A stretch of DNA of 64,000 bases from Paenibacillus montaniterrae. Lineage in GTDB: Bacteria > Bacillota > Bacilli > Paenibacillales > Paenibacillaceae. The stretch lies in assembly GCF_018403185.1 (NCBI RefSeq), contig NZ_BOSE01000004.1:434001-498000 (forward strand), read 5' to 3'. The notes beneath the pieces are model-generated. The model saw nothing but the letters and a program-made list of their open reading frames with translations, was not told the origin of the DNA and made no database searches. Below, piece by piece: positions 9,652 to 18,034 of the stretch. How positions within the stretch are numbered: the first letter of the stretch is position 1; the number at the start of each line of letters is the position of its first letter. The position numbers and the translations under genes were made by a program.

Positions 9652-10011
9652 TTAAGCGCTAAGCTTTTCTTTTGCAACAGCAGCCAAAGCGTTGAAAGAA
9701 GCGATATCGTTTACTGCAAGGTCTGCAAGCATTTTACGATTGACTTCAACGCCAGCAAGCTTCAAGCCGTGCATGAATTTGCTGTAGGAAAGACCGTTAA
9801 TACGTGCCGCAGCATTAATACGAACGATCCAAAGTCTGCGGAAATCGCGCTTTTTGTTGCGACGATCGCGGTAAGCATACATAAGTGACTTACCAACTTG
9901 CTCCTTAGCAGTTTTAAATAAACGATGTTTGGATCCGAAATAGCCTTTAGCTAGTTTAAGAATTCTTTTGCGACGACGTGTGCGGACAAATCCGCCCTTA
10001 ACTCTTGCCAT
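9652..10011 (-). CDS. rplT: 50S ribosomal protein L20
   Basis: Early-assembly protein of the large ribosomal subunit that binds 23S rRNA and, in Firmicutes, represses its own operon at the leader. The 119-residue length and the basic start [20 protein letters not shown] are diagnostic, as is the later block [19 protein letters not shown]. It is the last gene of infC-rpmI-rplT, with GGAGG upstream and a strong terminator downstream. Confidence 0.98.
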   Translation of the reverse strand: MARVKGGFVRTRRRKRILKLAKGYFGSKHRLFKTAKEQVGKSLMYAYRDRRNKKRDFRRLWIVRINAAARINGLSYSKFMHGLKLAGVEVNRKMLADLAVNDIASFNALAAVAKEKLSA

Positions 10012-10052
10012 GATTAGAAACCTCCTGTAGGTATTATCAATTTATTGTTCAA

Positions 10053-10253
10053 TTATTTAAGATTGTCTAGGTTTTGCTTAATACGACGAACGTCACCAGC
10101 AGCCATTAGTGGTTGGCCTGCAAGAACACGCTTTTGACGTCCAGACTTGTGAGAAAGCAAGTGGTTTCTGTAAGCTTTATAGCGTTTCACTTTACCAGTT
10201 CCAGTAATTTTGAAGCGGTCTTTAAGACTGCTGTGTGTTTTCATTTTAGGCAT
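10053..10253 (-). CDS. rpmI: 50S ribosomal protein L35
   Basis: Small basic protein of the large ribosomal subunit. The 66 residues start MPKMKTHSSLKDRFKITGTGKV and contain the family block HLLSHKSGRQKR, ending with RIKQNL. It lies between infC and rplT with short gaps (33 and 41 bp), the standard operon order. Its start ATG has GGAGGA upstream. Confidence 0.98.
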   Translation of the reverse strand: MPKMKTHSSLKDRFKITGTGKVKRYKAYRNHLLSHKSGRQKRVLAGQPLMAAGDVRRIKQNLDNLK

Positions 10254-10286
10254 TTATGTTATCCTCCTTAATTGTGATGCAACAGC

Positions 10287-10805
10287 TTAGCTGTTGTTTT
10301 TTGGTGCCAAAATCATAATCATGCTCCGTCCCTCAAGCTTCGGAGCGCGCTCAACATTGCATATTTCGGCAACCTCAGACGCCAAACGCTCAAGGATGCG
10401 TTTTCCGATGTCCGCATGCGTAATCTCACGACCGCGGAATCGCACAGAGGCTTTAACTTTGTCCCCATCCTTCAGGAACTTGACAACGTTGCGGAACTTC
10501 GTTTGGTAGTCATGCTCCTCGATGTTTGCACGGAACCAAACTTCCTTGACGTCAACAACTTTTTGATTTTTGCGAGCTTCTTTCTCTTTTTTCTGCTGCT
10601 CGTAGCGGAATTTGCCATAGTCCATAATGCGGCATACTGGCGGCTTCGCTGTAGGAGCAACGTTAACAAGATCAAGATTCAAGTCTGCCGCCATTTGCAA
10701 GGCTTCGCGAAGCGGCTTGATACCGATTTGTTCACTTTCTGGACCAACGAGACGAACCTCTCTTGCGCGAATCTCGTCGTTGATTTGATGTTCTCTGCTA
10801 ATAAT
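10287..10805 (-). CDS. infC: translation initiation factor IF-3, likely AUU start
   Basis: Binds the 30S subunit, prevents premature 50S joining and checks the start codon. From the proposed start the protein has 172 residues, the family size. It contains RAREVRLVGPESEQIGI, AKPPVCRIMDYGKFRYEQQKKEKEARK (N-domain and linker) and GDKVKASVRFRGREITH (C-domain). No ATG fits: AGGAGGTG stands 6 nt before ATT ATT AGC, so an ATT start at 10805 is the best choice. An ATT start is known for infC genes and allows self-control by IF-3. An in-frame upstream extension runs through the leader hairpin and is rejected. Confidence 0.92.
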   Translation of the reverse strand: MISREHQINDEIRAREVRLVGPESEQIGIKPLREALQMAADLNLDLVNVAPTAKPPVCRIMDYGKFRYEQQKKEKEARKNQKVVDVKEVWFRANIEEHDYQTKFRNVVKFLKDGDKVKASVRFRGREITHADIGKRILERLASEVAEICNVERAPKLEGRSMIMILAPKNNS

Positions 10806-10833
10806 GTTACACCTCCTAAAAAAATTACCTGCA

Positions 10834-10876
10834 CAAAAAATAATAAAATGCGGGCTCGATAGAACCCGCATTCTCA
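10834..10876 (-). promoter_or_regulatory. leader attenuator of infC-rpmI-rplT (L20-leader type)
   Basis: AATGCGGG/CCCGCATT hairpin (10847-10872) followed by a T-rich tract on the minus strand, just before the infC ribosome binding site and about 145 bp after the promoter. Firmicute L20 leaders attenuate the operon at this place. Confidence 0.75.
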
Positions 10877-11017
10877 TAAACGTAATGTATTCATAAAAAC
10901 ATATTGATTTCATATGTTTCGCTATGCTTACATCATCGCAAACCAGTCAGCCGAGCCGAATCAGGTGAGAAGCGGGCGCTTCTACTTGTGCAATGTAACT
11001 ATTCACATACCTTAGTA

Positions 11018-11046
11018 AATTTATCATAATGATGCTGCGGTGTCAA
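11018..11046 (-). promoter_or_regulatory. sigma-A promoter of infC operon
   Basis: Minus strand TTGACA (11041-11046), 17-bp spacer, TAAATT (11018-11023). Confidence 0.75.
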
Positions 11047-11060
11047 TAGCGCATTCTCCA

Positions 11061-12296
11061 CTATTTGCCGCGCACCTCTTCAATCCGTACAACTCGCGTA
11101 TGCTCGGTATGACTCCATACTTTGTTGTTCTGAGTGAAAAAAGCGTAAAACGTAATAGGCCACCAGGAAATAAGGAACAGCGGCAGCGTAAGTAAGTGCG
11201 CATACATTTTCCACGATTTCACTTTTTCGATTATCATCGCCGCCGGGAATGGCAGCACAGAGCATGCAATGACGATTGCAACTAGCCAAACTGGAAATTG
11301 GCTGTAAATTGACACGATCACATTGTCTGCCGGGAGAGCCAAATCAATCCACAGAAATACGGTTAGCAAAAAGCCAATCAGCGTATTGTAAACGGAGATC
11401 GAGTAAACAGCCGAATCAATCTTGGTCAGATTGCGCTCTTTAATTCCTGCCCACAGCAATGGAAAGAAATAATTGCGAGCGACATTAAAATGCCCCTGCA
11501 TCCAGCGCAGTCTTTGGCGAGCGGAAGCCTTGAACGTAACCGGCTTCTCGTCATACACCTTTGCTTCATAGTTCAGCACCGGATAAACGTTGCGCTGCAC
11601 GCAGCGCATGGAAAACTCCAAGTCTTCAACCAGACTCGTTGCGCCCCAGCCCATTTCCTTAAGCAGCTTGGAATCAAAGCACATACCAGTTCCGCCAAGA
11701 AAATTGCTCATTTGCAAATTCATTCGCGAAAGCTGCCACAAGCGATTGCAGTACCAGTACGTAATCGCATAAGCCGCTGTAATCCATGAGTCGGATGGGT
11801 TTTTCGTGTCCAAATAGCCTTGAATTACTTTATGCCCTGCACATAAATCATCATTCATCAAGCTTAAGAAATCTTCATTCACTAAATTGTCGGCGTCGAA
11901 CATTACGACAGCATCGTATTGGCGAGGCATTGCCCAAAGCTCCTTGAGCATCCACTCAATCGCATAGCCTTTGCCGCGCTGCTTGTCATTCGTTCGCTCA
12001 CAGGCATATACGCCATGCTCGCGAACAATGTCCGCTGTAGCATCTGTACAATTGTCACAAATGACAAAAATGTCGTACAGTTCTTTTGGATAATCCATTG
12101 CTTTCAAGTTTTCAATTAGCGCACCGACAACCTTCTCCTCGTTGTGTGCTGCAACCAGCACAGCAAACGATTTTTGTGGCTTTTGCTTTGGTCTTGTTTT
12201 ATGTCTCTTGAAACCAAACAGCGAAAGCACAAACTGATACAGTGCGATAATTGCCAAGAAAACTTGAACAATGATAAATGCCACTGTTAAAAACAT
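11061..12296 (-). CDS. membrane glycosyltransferase, family 2
   Basis: Processive-type GT2 enzyme that would add sugars from a nucleotide donor to a growing glycan at the membrane. The 411-residue protein has an N-terminal membrane helix and a GT-A domain with VLVAAHNEEKVV, the DADN metal site in VVMFDADNLV, and the acceptor/processivity motif QRLRWMQGH. Two to three C-terminal helices follow. Start ATG 12296 has GGGGG 9 nt upstream; an in-frame GTG seven codons earlier is less likely. It is divergent from the PAP2 gene, which suggests a shared lipid or glycan theme. The polymer made is unknown. Confidence 0.85.
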   Translation of the reverse strand: MFLTVAFIIVQVFLAIIALYQFVLSLFGFKRHKTRPKQKPQKSFAVLVAAHNEEKVVGALIENLKAMDYPKELYDIFVICDNCTDATADIVREHGVYACERTNDKQRGKGYAIEWMLKELWAMPRQYDAVVMFDADNLVNEDFLSLMNDDLCAGHKVIQGYLDTKNPSDSWITAAYAITYWYCNRLWQLSRMNLQMSNFLGGTGMCFDSKLLKEMGWGATSLVEDLEFSMRCVQRNVYPVLNYEAKVYDEKPVTFKASARQRLRWMQGHFNVARNYFFPLLWAGIKERNLTKIDSAVYSISVYNTLIGFLLTVFLWIDLALPADNVIVSIYSQFPVWLVAIVIACSVLPFPAAMIIEKVKSWKMYAHLLTLPLFLISWWPITFYAFFTQNNKVWSHTEHTRVVRIEEVRGK

Positions 12297-12675
12297 GATG
12301 CATAGCCCCCTTAACACATCTTACTTCTTTTTGGTGAAGCGATTGTGATTCGGTTCTTTCTCTCTCTCTATAATCACAATCATAGTGATTGTGCGGTCTA
12401 AGCACAGCTCTTGTCAAAATGGAAATTCAGGCTAATCTGCTCGCATTACGCTGGAAAAGCGCTTGCATCGAAGCATCTGTTTCGTTTTTCTTTACGTAGC
12501 TTGCAATAAAGCCTGTTCTCACATTTATTGGCAAATGTTTATGCCTAGATTAATGTTAGCTTTACCATAAATAAATGTTTCTATTACCCATAAATTAAGT
12601 TAAAGTGGTATAGTATAGTTAATAAAATGGATTTGTCTCAGCAGTTGACTGGGGTTTTGCGGAAGGATGTCATAC
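12297..12675. other. divergent intergenic region with a perfect palindrome
   Basis: Holds CACAATCA-tag-TGATTGTG at 12375-12393, about 80 bp before the glycosyltransferase start, with a further GATTGTGATT half-site near 12340. This could be a regulator's operator. A TATAGT box near 12612 may serve the PAP2 gene. No gene is seen. Confidence 0.45.
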
Positions 12676-13242
12676 ATGGAAAAATGGATTAATTGGCTCA
12701 GATTCCATGAAGATCGCTTATTAATTTGGGTAAATCGTCGCTTTAATCACACGTTCGCCTATCGTTTTTTGCATCGTTGGCTGAGTCTAATTACACATAT
12801 GGGGGGCGCAACGTTTACGATTTGCTGCTCGCTCATTATCGCTTTTATCGGGCGAAACGAAATATCTACAGTAGGGTGGAAATGTCTAGCGGCTCTTGCA
12901 GTCAGCCATATCCCTGTTGCCCTGCTCAAAAATAAATTCAAACGGTTGAGACCGTATCAATCGTTGCCAAATGTCAATATAGGCTTAAAGCCGCTGGCTG
13001 ATCCTTCTTTCCCATCAGGACATACTACGGCAATTTTTGCATTCATTACACCAATGGTACTAAACGCTTCACTATTCCCTTTCTTTCTTGTGCCGATTCT
13101 TGTCGTAATTGCAGTTTCTGTTGGCTGGTCGCGCATGTATTTGGGACTGCATTACCCCTCCGACGTGCTGGCGGGAGGTTTTATCGGCACAGTTACAGCG
13201 ATGATCATTCAATACTTTTGGCATACGCCAACAGGAAATTAA
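12676..13242 (+). CDS. PAP2-family membrane phosphatase
   Basis: Membrane phosphatase of the type acting on undecaprenyl diphosphate, phosphatidylglycerol phosphate or phosphatidic acid. The 188-residue protein carries the three phosphatase motifs in order: KNKFKRLRP, PSFPSGHTT and SRMYLGLHYPSD, between several hydrophobic helices. Start ATG 12676 is 9 nt after GGAAGG; the ATG at 12667 abuts that site and is less likely. It is monocistronic and followed by a terminator. Undecaprenyl diphosphate phosphatase is a reasonable guess but the substrate cannot be read from sequence. Confidence 0.88.
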   Translation: MEKWINWLRFHEDRLLIWVNRRFNHTFAYRFLHRWLSLITHMGGATFTICCSLIIAFIGRNEISTVGWKCLAALAVSHIPVALLKNKFKRLRPYQSLPNVNIGLKPLADPSFPSGHTTAIFAFITPMVLNASLFPFFLVPILVVIAVSVGWSRMYLGLHYPSDVLAGGFIGTVTAMIIQYFWHTPTGN

Positions 13243-13272
13243 AACAAAGCAAGGTCAGAGCTTATTCGGAAG

Positions 13273-13311
13273 AAAAAAAGCAAGCGGTCACGATGCCCGC
13301 TTGCTTTTTTT
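13273..13311. terminator. bidirectional terminator between PAP2 and trmB
   Basis: AAAGCAAGCGG/CCGCTTGCTTT stem with A-run before and T-run after. It can serve both converging genes. Confidence 0.9.
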
Positions 13312-13365
13312 GACGCATTAGGTTCATGCAAAAACTTCAACATTCATTCACATATTAAAAAATTC

Positions 13366-14079
13366 TCACATGCGATATTTCGTTTTTAGCTGTTCACGAT
13401 GCTGAGCTAGTGCCGCTTCGCCGATGACAACCTCTACGCGATGAATAGGCTGTCCCATTTGATGAAACTTTGTTTCATATTCGGTAAATACCAAATCCTC
13501 TCGCGGCTCGTCCTTGTGCAAGTTGAGCGAAATATTGCGCATCACCAGCCCCATATCTGCAAAGCTGTTTAACGAAAACTCAAAAAGCGACTGCGAGTCC
13601 GTCTTAAAATGGATCTCGCCCTTCTCGTTCAATTTATCGATATAGCGCTCGACAAAGCGCGGATGCGTCAAACGCCGACGCGCATGCTTGCTTTTTGGCC
13701 ACGGATCGCTAAAGTTCAAAAAGATGCGCTCCAGCTCATTTTCCTCAAACATTTCATCAATATTTTCAATATTCGCTCGCAGCAGTGCAAGATTGGGCGG
13801 CGCAGCCTCGCCTTTTTCCTGCCAGACAGCACGAGCCTTTTCACTCGCCCGACGAATCAGCTCATCATACATATCGACCCCGATGAAGTTTATCTCGGGA
13901 TTGCGCACACTCATTTGGCTAATAAATTGTCCTTTGCCCATGCCAAGCTCAGCATAGATCGGTCGATCATTGCCAAAAAACTCCCGCCATTTCCCTTTGT
14001 ATTGCGCAGCATCCAGTACGACCAGATCCGTCTGCGACGCGATGCTTTCTAAAATTCCTTTTCTACCTCTTAAGCGCAT
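13366..14079 (-). CDS. trmB: tRNA (guanine-N7-)-methyltransferase
   Basis: SAM-dependent methylation of G46 in tRNA. The 237-residue protein begins MRLRGRKG. It has the SAM-binding block IYAELGMGKGQF, the family signature NFSDPWPKSKHARRRL and the TDSQSLFEF motif, ending with a VEVVIGE strand. Length and motif order match bacterial TrmB. It is a single gene converging with the PAP2 gene. Confidence 0.96.
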   Translation of the reverse strand: MRLRGRKGILESIASQTDLVVLDAAQYKGKWREFFGNDRPIYAELGMGKGQFISQMSVRNPEINFIGVDMYDELIRRASEKARAVWQEKGEAAPPNLALLRANIENIDEMFEENELERIFLNFSDPWPKSKHARRRLTHPRFVERYIDKLNEKGEIHFKTDSQSLFEFSLNSFADMGLVMRNISLNLHKDEPREDLVFTEYETKFHQMGQPIHRVEVVIGEAALAQHREQLKTKYRM

Positions 14080-14385
14080 GTGCCTGTCTCCTTATCTTCA
14101 TTGCAGTCCAGCTTCACAATTCAGATATAATTGTGCATAACTTCCGCTCCCTTGTAAAGTCCTTTTGCTAGTCTTCAATGCCATGGTATTGCTTAAAAGA
14201 TTGGCGAAGATCAATATTTTACAAATAAAGCAAATTTATGAAATCAAAAAACTCATCTTTATGAACAAATATTCGGTTTGTTCAATTGTCAGCTATGGAG
14301 CGAACTTGCTACGCTTGAACTGCCCAGTCACAAACGTCTCAATATTGGACAAAGGGCGCAACCACATTTTAAGGAGGAATGAAAC
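14080..14385. other. intergenic region upstream of GH43 gene
   Basis: AT-rich sequence between divergent trmB and the secreted hydrolase. It must hold both promoters, but no -35/-10 pair is clear and no operator was recognised. Confidence 0.4.
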
Positions 14386-15861
14386 ATGATTGAATCCTTG
14401 TCAGTCTTAAGCAGCAAAAAATGGATTGGCTTTCTGCTGGCGCTATGTATGATGATTGGCATCCTCGGCTCGACTGCTTTTTCACAGCACGCTTATGCAG
14501 CATCGGTAAATGTTGTAAATGGCATTCAGTTTCGCGATACGAACAACAACATCGTCCATGCACATGGTGGAGGTATGATCAAGGTTGGCAGCTACTATTA
14601 CTGGCTTGGTGAAAATCGCGACGGGACAAACCTTGTCTCCCTCTATCGTTCCACTGACCTGAAAAATTGGGAGTTCCGCGCTCATTTGCTTAGCAAAAAT
14701 ATGGGCGGCGAGCTGGCTACTGCAAATATTGAGCGGCCGAAGCTGCTTTACAACAGCCAAACAGGCAAATATGTGATGTGGATGCACAAGGAAAACGGAG
14801 TCGATTATTCAGAAGGAAGAGTGGCAGTTGCCACAGCCACTAACATCGAAGGCCCCTACACGTATCATGGCAGCTTCCGCCCGCTTGGCTATGAATCTCG
14901 TGATATGACCGTTTTCAATGATAACGGAACAGCATATCTCTTTTCCTCTACTAAAGGAACGGCTGCAAATTCAGATATGAACATCTTTCGCTTGACTGAG
15001 GATTTTACAGGCGTCGATGAGCTGATCCAAACGATTTGGAAGGGGCAGTATCGTGAAGCGCCTGCCGTATTCAAGCGCGGCGCAACGTATTTTATGATTA
15101 CATCCGGTGCAACCGGCTGGAATCCGAATCAAGCGAAATATGCAACCGCATCGAGCATTGAAGGCACGTGGAGCAACCCGGTTAATTTTGGCGACTCCAC
15201 AACCTATGGCTCGCAGTCCGCTTACGTCATTCCGATCGAGGGCAGCAATACGACTTCTTATTTATATATGGGAGATCGCTGGGCAGGCGCTTGGAGCGAG
15301 CCAGTCAACCATTCACGCTATGTTTGGCTGCCGCTTTCCTTCCCTACCAGCACAACGCTCGAGATGAACTGGTATCCGAGCATCGATATTGATACGGCTG
15401 CCGGCACTGTGACAGGCAGTACGACAGGCGGTGAATTTACACCAGGAACGAACTATCAAATCGTTAATGTTGCCAGCGGCAGAGTGCTTGATGTGGCAGA
15501 TCAATCTACGCAAAACGGAGCAAATGTAGCGATTTGGAGCTACTGGGGCGGCAACAATCAGAAATGGACTGTAGAAGCAGCAGGCAGCTACTATAAAATA
15601 AGTAATGTCAACAGCGGCAAGGCGCTTGATGTATATCAATCCTCGACCGAGAATCACGGCAATGTCATTCAATACGATTACTGGGGAGGAAATAATCAGC
15701 AGTGGAGCATTATCTATGTCGGCAATGACTCCTATCGCATCGTTAATCGCAATAGCGGCAGAGCACTTGATGCATCCGGAACTGAAAACGGCTCAAATGT
15801 GATCCAATACAGCTATTGGGGCGGCGATAATCAAAAGTGGAAATTCATCCCTGTAAATTAA
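14386..15861 (+). CDS. secreted GH43 (exo-beta-1,3-galactanase-like) with ricin-type lectin domain
   Basis: Extracellular glycosidase, probably releasing galactose from beta-1,3-galactan backbones of arabinogalactan. The 491 residues comprise a signal peptide (cleavage after AYA near residue 39), a five-bladed GH43 domain (about 40-340) and a C-terminal beta-trefoil domain (about 355-491). The GH43 part has HAHGGGMIKVG...YYWLGENR, IERPKLLYN, YESRDMTVF and REAPAVFKRG...YFMITSG, resembling subfamily 24. The trefoil has three repeats ending in YWGG(N/D)NQ(K/Q)W, a CBM13 pattern. AGGAGG precedes the ATG. The GH43 subfamily is judged by eye and other GH43 activities remain possible. Confidence 0.85.
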   Translation: MIESLSVLSSKKWIGFLLALCMMIGILGSTAFSQHAYAASVNVVNGIQFRDTNNNIVHAHGGGMIKVGSYYYWLGENRDGTNLVSLYRSTDLKNWEFRAHLLSKNMGGELATANIERPKLLYNSQTGKYVMWMHKENGVDYSEGRVAVATATNIEGPYTYHGSFRPLGYESRDMTVFNDNGTAYLFSSTKGTAANSDMNIFRLTEDFTGVDELIQTIWKGQYREAPAVFKRGATYFMITSGATGWNPNQAKYATASSIEGTWSNPVNFGDSTTYGSQSAYVIPIEGSNTTSYLYMGDRWAGAWSEPVNHSRYVWLPLSFPTSTTLEMNWYPSIDIDTAAGTVTGSTTGGEFTPGTNYQIVNVASGRVLDVADQSTQNGANVAIWSYWGGNNQKWTVEAAGSYYKISNVNSGKALDVYQSSTENHGNVIQYDYWGGNNQQWSIIYVGNDSYRIVNRNSGRALDASGTENGSNVIQYSYWGGDNQKWKFIPVN

Positions 15862-15897
15862 TTCATTTCAATCTGATAGAATCTTATCGTTAGAAAA

Positions 15898-15940
15898 AGG
15901 GCTGATTGAACCTCTCGCTCAAGGAGAGTCAATCAGCCCT
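15898..15940. terminator. terminator after the GH43 gene
   Basis: AGGGCTGATTGA/TCAATCAGCCCT stem with an inner CTCT/GGAGAG pairing, 37 bp after the stop; it may also serve the converging small gene. Confidence 0.75.
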
Positions 15941-15980
15941 ATGTTTTGTATTGCTGAGAAGGCATCGTTCAAGCATCAGC

Positions 15981-16169
15981 TTAGGCTAGTGCAGAATCTT
16001 CCTTGTCCGCGCTCCATGCCTTCTCTAATGTATGGTTCAATTTTTTATATGCTGAAATCTTCGAGGAATTGTTGTCATACAAGCGTACACCAGTAAGTGC
16101 AATCAACTCCTTAACTGTTAGCTCAACTGTTACCACTTCGTCACCATGTGGAATTTTAGTTTTTTCCAT
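15981..16169 (-). CDS. conserved-looking 62-residue hypothetical protein
   Basis: No family recognised. Starts MEKTKIPHGDEVVTVELTVK with a good GAGGTG site 8 nt before the ATG. The acidic, soluble product lacks a signal peptide, cysteines and membrane segments. The pattern VELTVKELIALTGVRL looks like a short helix-rich fold. It stands alone between two converging or divergent units. The ribosome binding site and regular codon use are the only support that it is real. Confidence 0.6.
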   Translation of the reverse strand: MEKTKIPHGDEVVTVELTVKELIALTGVRLYDNNSSKISAYKKLNHTLEKAWSADKEDSALA

Positions 16170-16433
16170 CTGTAATCACCTCATTTATAGGATATGAAAA
16201 ATGAAGAAAATTATGCGAAGCTGTATCCGTTTCCAAATTGTTCATGTAAGGTTAGTTTGTTGATTTATCGCACTTTTAATATAACATATCATGTAATATT
16301 TATCAAGTTTCCAGCATCGTTTTGGGCTGCTAATCATTTCCGAACATTGTGTTAGACAGCTAATAGAAAACATGGCTTTTCGCTTCATTTTTCGTTACAA
16401 TTAAGGATGAAGTTGCGAAAAGGATGGTAAAAG

Positions 16434-17396
16434 ATGATTAATATACAAAGCACCACAGATCAGCCTCTTGTTTGGGGAGAAAAAAAATTTCATACCTGGA
16501 ACTATGAAATGCGCGAGCAATTCCAAACAAAGGTGTTTAAAGTCATGCTGGATGCGGGCTTCACCTGCCCCAATCGCGACGGCTCGATTGCCAAGGGCGG
16601 CTGCACCTTCTGCAGCGCGCGCGGCTCAGGCGATTTCGCTGGACGCCGCCGTGATGATTTGGTCACGCAGTTCAACACCATTCGGGACCGCCAGCATCAA
16701 AAATGGCCCGATGCCAAATACATCGGCTATTTTCAAGCTTATACCAACACGTATGCGCCAGTTGAAACGCTGCGTGACTATTATGAAGTCATTTTAGAGC
16801 AGCCCGGCGTGGTCGGCTTGTCGATTGCTACTCGACCAGACTGTCTGCCCGATGATGTTGTAGATTATTTGGCCGAGCTGAACGAACGGACCTATCTGTG
16901 GGTGGAAATGGGCTTGCAAACGGTGCACGAATCAACCTCCCAGCTCATTAACCGCGCGCATGACACAGCCTGCTACCTCGATGCAGTGCGGCGCTTGCGT
17001 GAGCGCAACATTCGCGTCTGTGCCCATATCATCTATGGGTTGCCGCAGGAAACGCATGAGATGATGCTGGAAACAGGCCGTCAAGTGGCACAAATGGATG
17101 TGCAGGGCATTAAAATTCATTTGCTGCATCTGATGCGTAAAACACCGATGGTCAAGCAATATGAAGCTGGCCTGCTTCGCTTTCTCGAGCAGGACGAATA
17201 TGTAAAGCTGGTTGTCGATACGCTCGAATTTTTGCCTCCTGAGATGATCGTTCACCGCGTCACCGGCGATGCGCCGCGCGAGCTGTTGATTGGTCCGACG
17301 TGGAGCTTGAAAAAATGGGAAGTGCTTAATGCGATTGACCGCGAGCTGGAGCGACGCAACAGCTGGCAGGGCAAGCTTTGGGTGCCAGGAGAATAA
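16434..17396 (+). CDS. ytqA: radical SAM protein of the YtqA family
   Basis: Radical SAM enzyme (TIGR01212 type) of unresolved reaction. The 320-residue protein has the cluster-binding cysteines in the extended form CPNRDGS...GGCTFC, where the three cysteines bind the 4Fe-4S cluster. It also has the barrel blocks IGYFQAYTNTYAP, GLSIATRPDCLPD and VEMGLQTVHE. It is followed 5 bp later by the ytqB-like methyltransferase, the same pair as in B. subtilis, so the two are cotranscribed and perhaps act in one RNA-modification step. ATG 16434 lies 10 nt after AAAGGATGG. Confidence 0.92.
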   Translation: MINIQSTTDQPLVWGEKKFHTWNYEMREQFQTKVFKVMLDAGFTCPNRDGSIAKGGCTFCSARGSGDFAGRRRDDLVTQFNTIRDRQHQKWPDAKYIGYFQAYTNTYAPVETLRDYYEVILEQPGVVGLSIATRPDCLPDDVVDYLAELNERTYLWVEMGLQTVHESTSQLINRAHDTACYLDAVRRLRERNIRVCAHIIYGLPQETHEMMLETGRQVAQMDVQGIKIHLLHLMRKTPMVKQYEAGLLRFLEQDEYVKLVVDTLEFLPPEMIVHRVTGDAPRELLIGPTWSLKKWEVLNAIDRELERRNSWQGKLWVPGE

Positions 17397-17400
17397 CGCG

Positions 17401-17985
17401 ATGGGCTTTTATTCTGTATTGACTATGGCACAGCGCTGGATTAGTGAGCGAGTTGAGCGCGGTGAAACCGTAATTGATGCGACAGCAGGCGGCGGCGTTG
17501 ATACGCTTATGCTTGCTGAGCTGGTCGGCCCTAAAGGCTGCGTGCTCGCTTTCGATATTCAACAGGAGGCGCTCGACAAAACGGCACGTAGGCTGGCGGC
17601 GTTTGATGAGCAGCATAAGCTGGCGCAGGTGAGGCTGATTAAGGACAGTCATGCCAATATGGCAGGCTATGCGGCTAGCCCTGTTGCTGCGATTATGTTT
17701 AATCTTGGCTATTTTCCAGGCGGCGATGAAAGCATTATTACGGAGCCAACCTCTACGCTGCAGGCTTTGCAGCAAGGCTTGCAGCTGCTTCGTGCCGGCG
17801 GCATTATGACATGCACGCTTTATCCTGGACATGCAGGCGGCGATGTTGAAGCACAAGTCGTCGAGCAGTGGGCCAGTTCACTGCCGCATGAGCTGGCGCA
17901 TTGCGTGCTTTACCGCCAGCCTCAGCGGCCAAATGCTCCATATTTGATTGCAATTGAGCGAAAAGGCAATGCTGCTGCGGTTTAG
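17401..17985 (+). CDS. ytqB: class I SAM-dependent methyltransferase, YtqB-like
   Basis: Predicted rRNA/tRNA methyltransferase. The 194-residue Rossmann protein has the SAM motif VIDATAGGGVDTLMLAEL, the acidic loop VLAFDIQQEAL and the catalytic-site strand IMFNLGYFPGGDE, a typical NLGYLPG-type motif of this family. Start ATG 17401 is 10 nt after AGGAG, and an upstream frame overlapping ytqA is rejected. Its place directly behind ytqA matches B. subtilis. In that family methylation of a wobble-position thio-uridine side chain has been proposed; which substrate applies here is inference. Confidence 0.88.
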   Translation: MGFYSVLTMAQRWISERVERGETVIDATAGGGVDTLMLAELVGPKGCVLAFDIQQEALDKTARRLAAFDEQHKLAQVRLIKDSHANMAGYAASPVAAIMFNLGYFPGGDESIITEPTSTLQALQQGLQLLRAGGIMTCTLYPGHAGGDVEAQVVEQWASSLPHELAHCVLYRQPQRPNAPYLIAIERKGNAAAV

Positions 17986-18034
17986 GCACTAATTTATACA
18001 TATAACATACTGTCACTAGTAAAGGAGAACTTAT

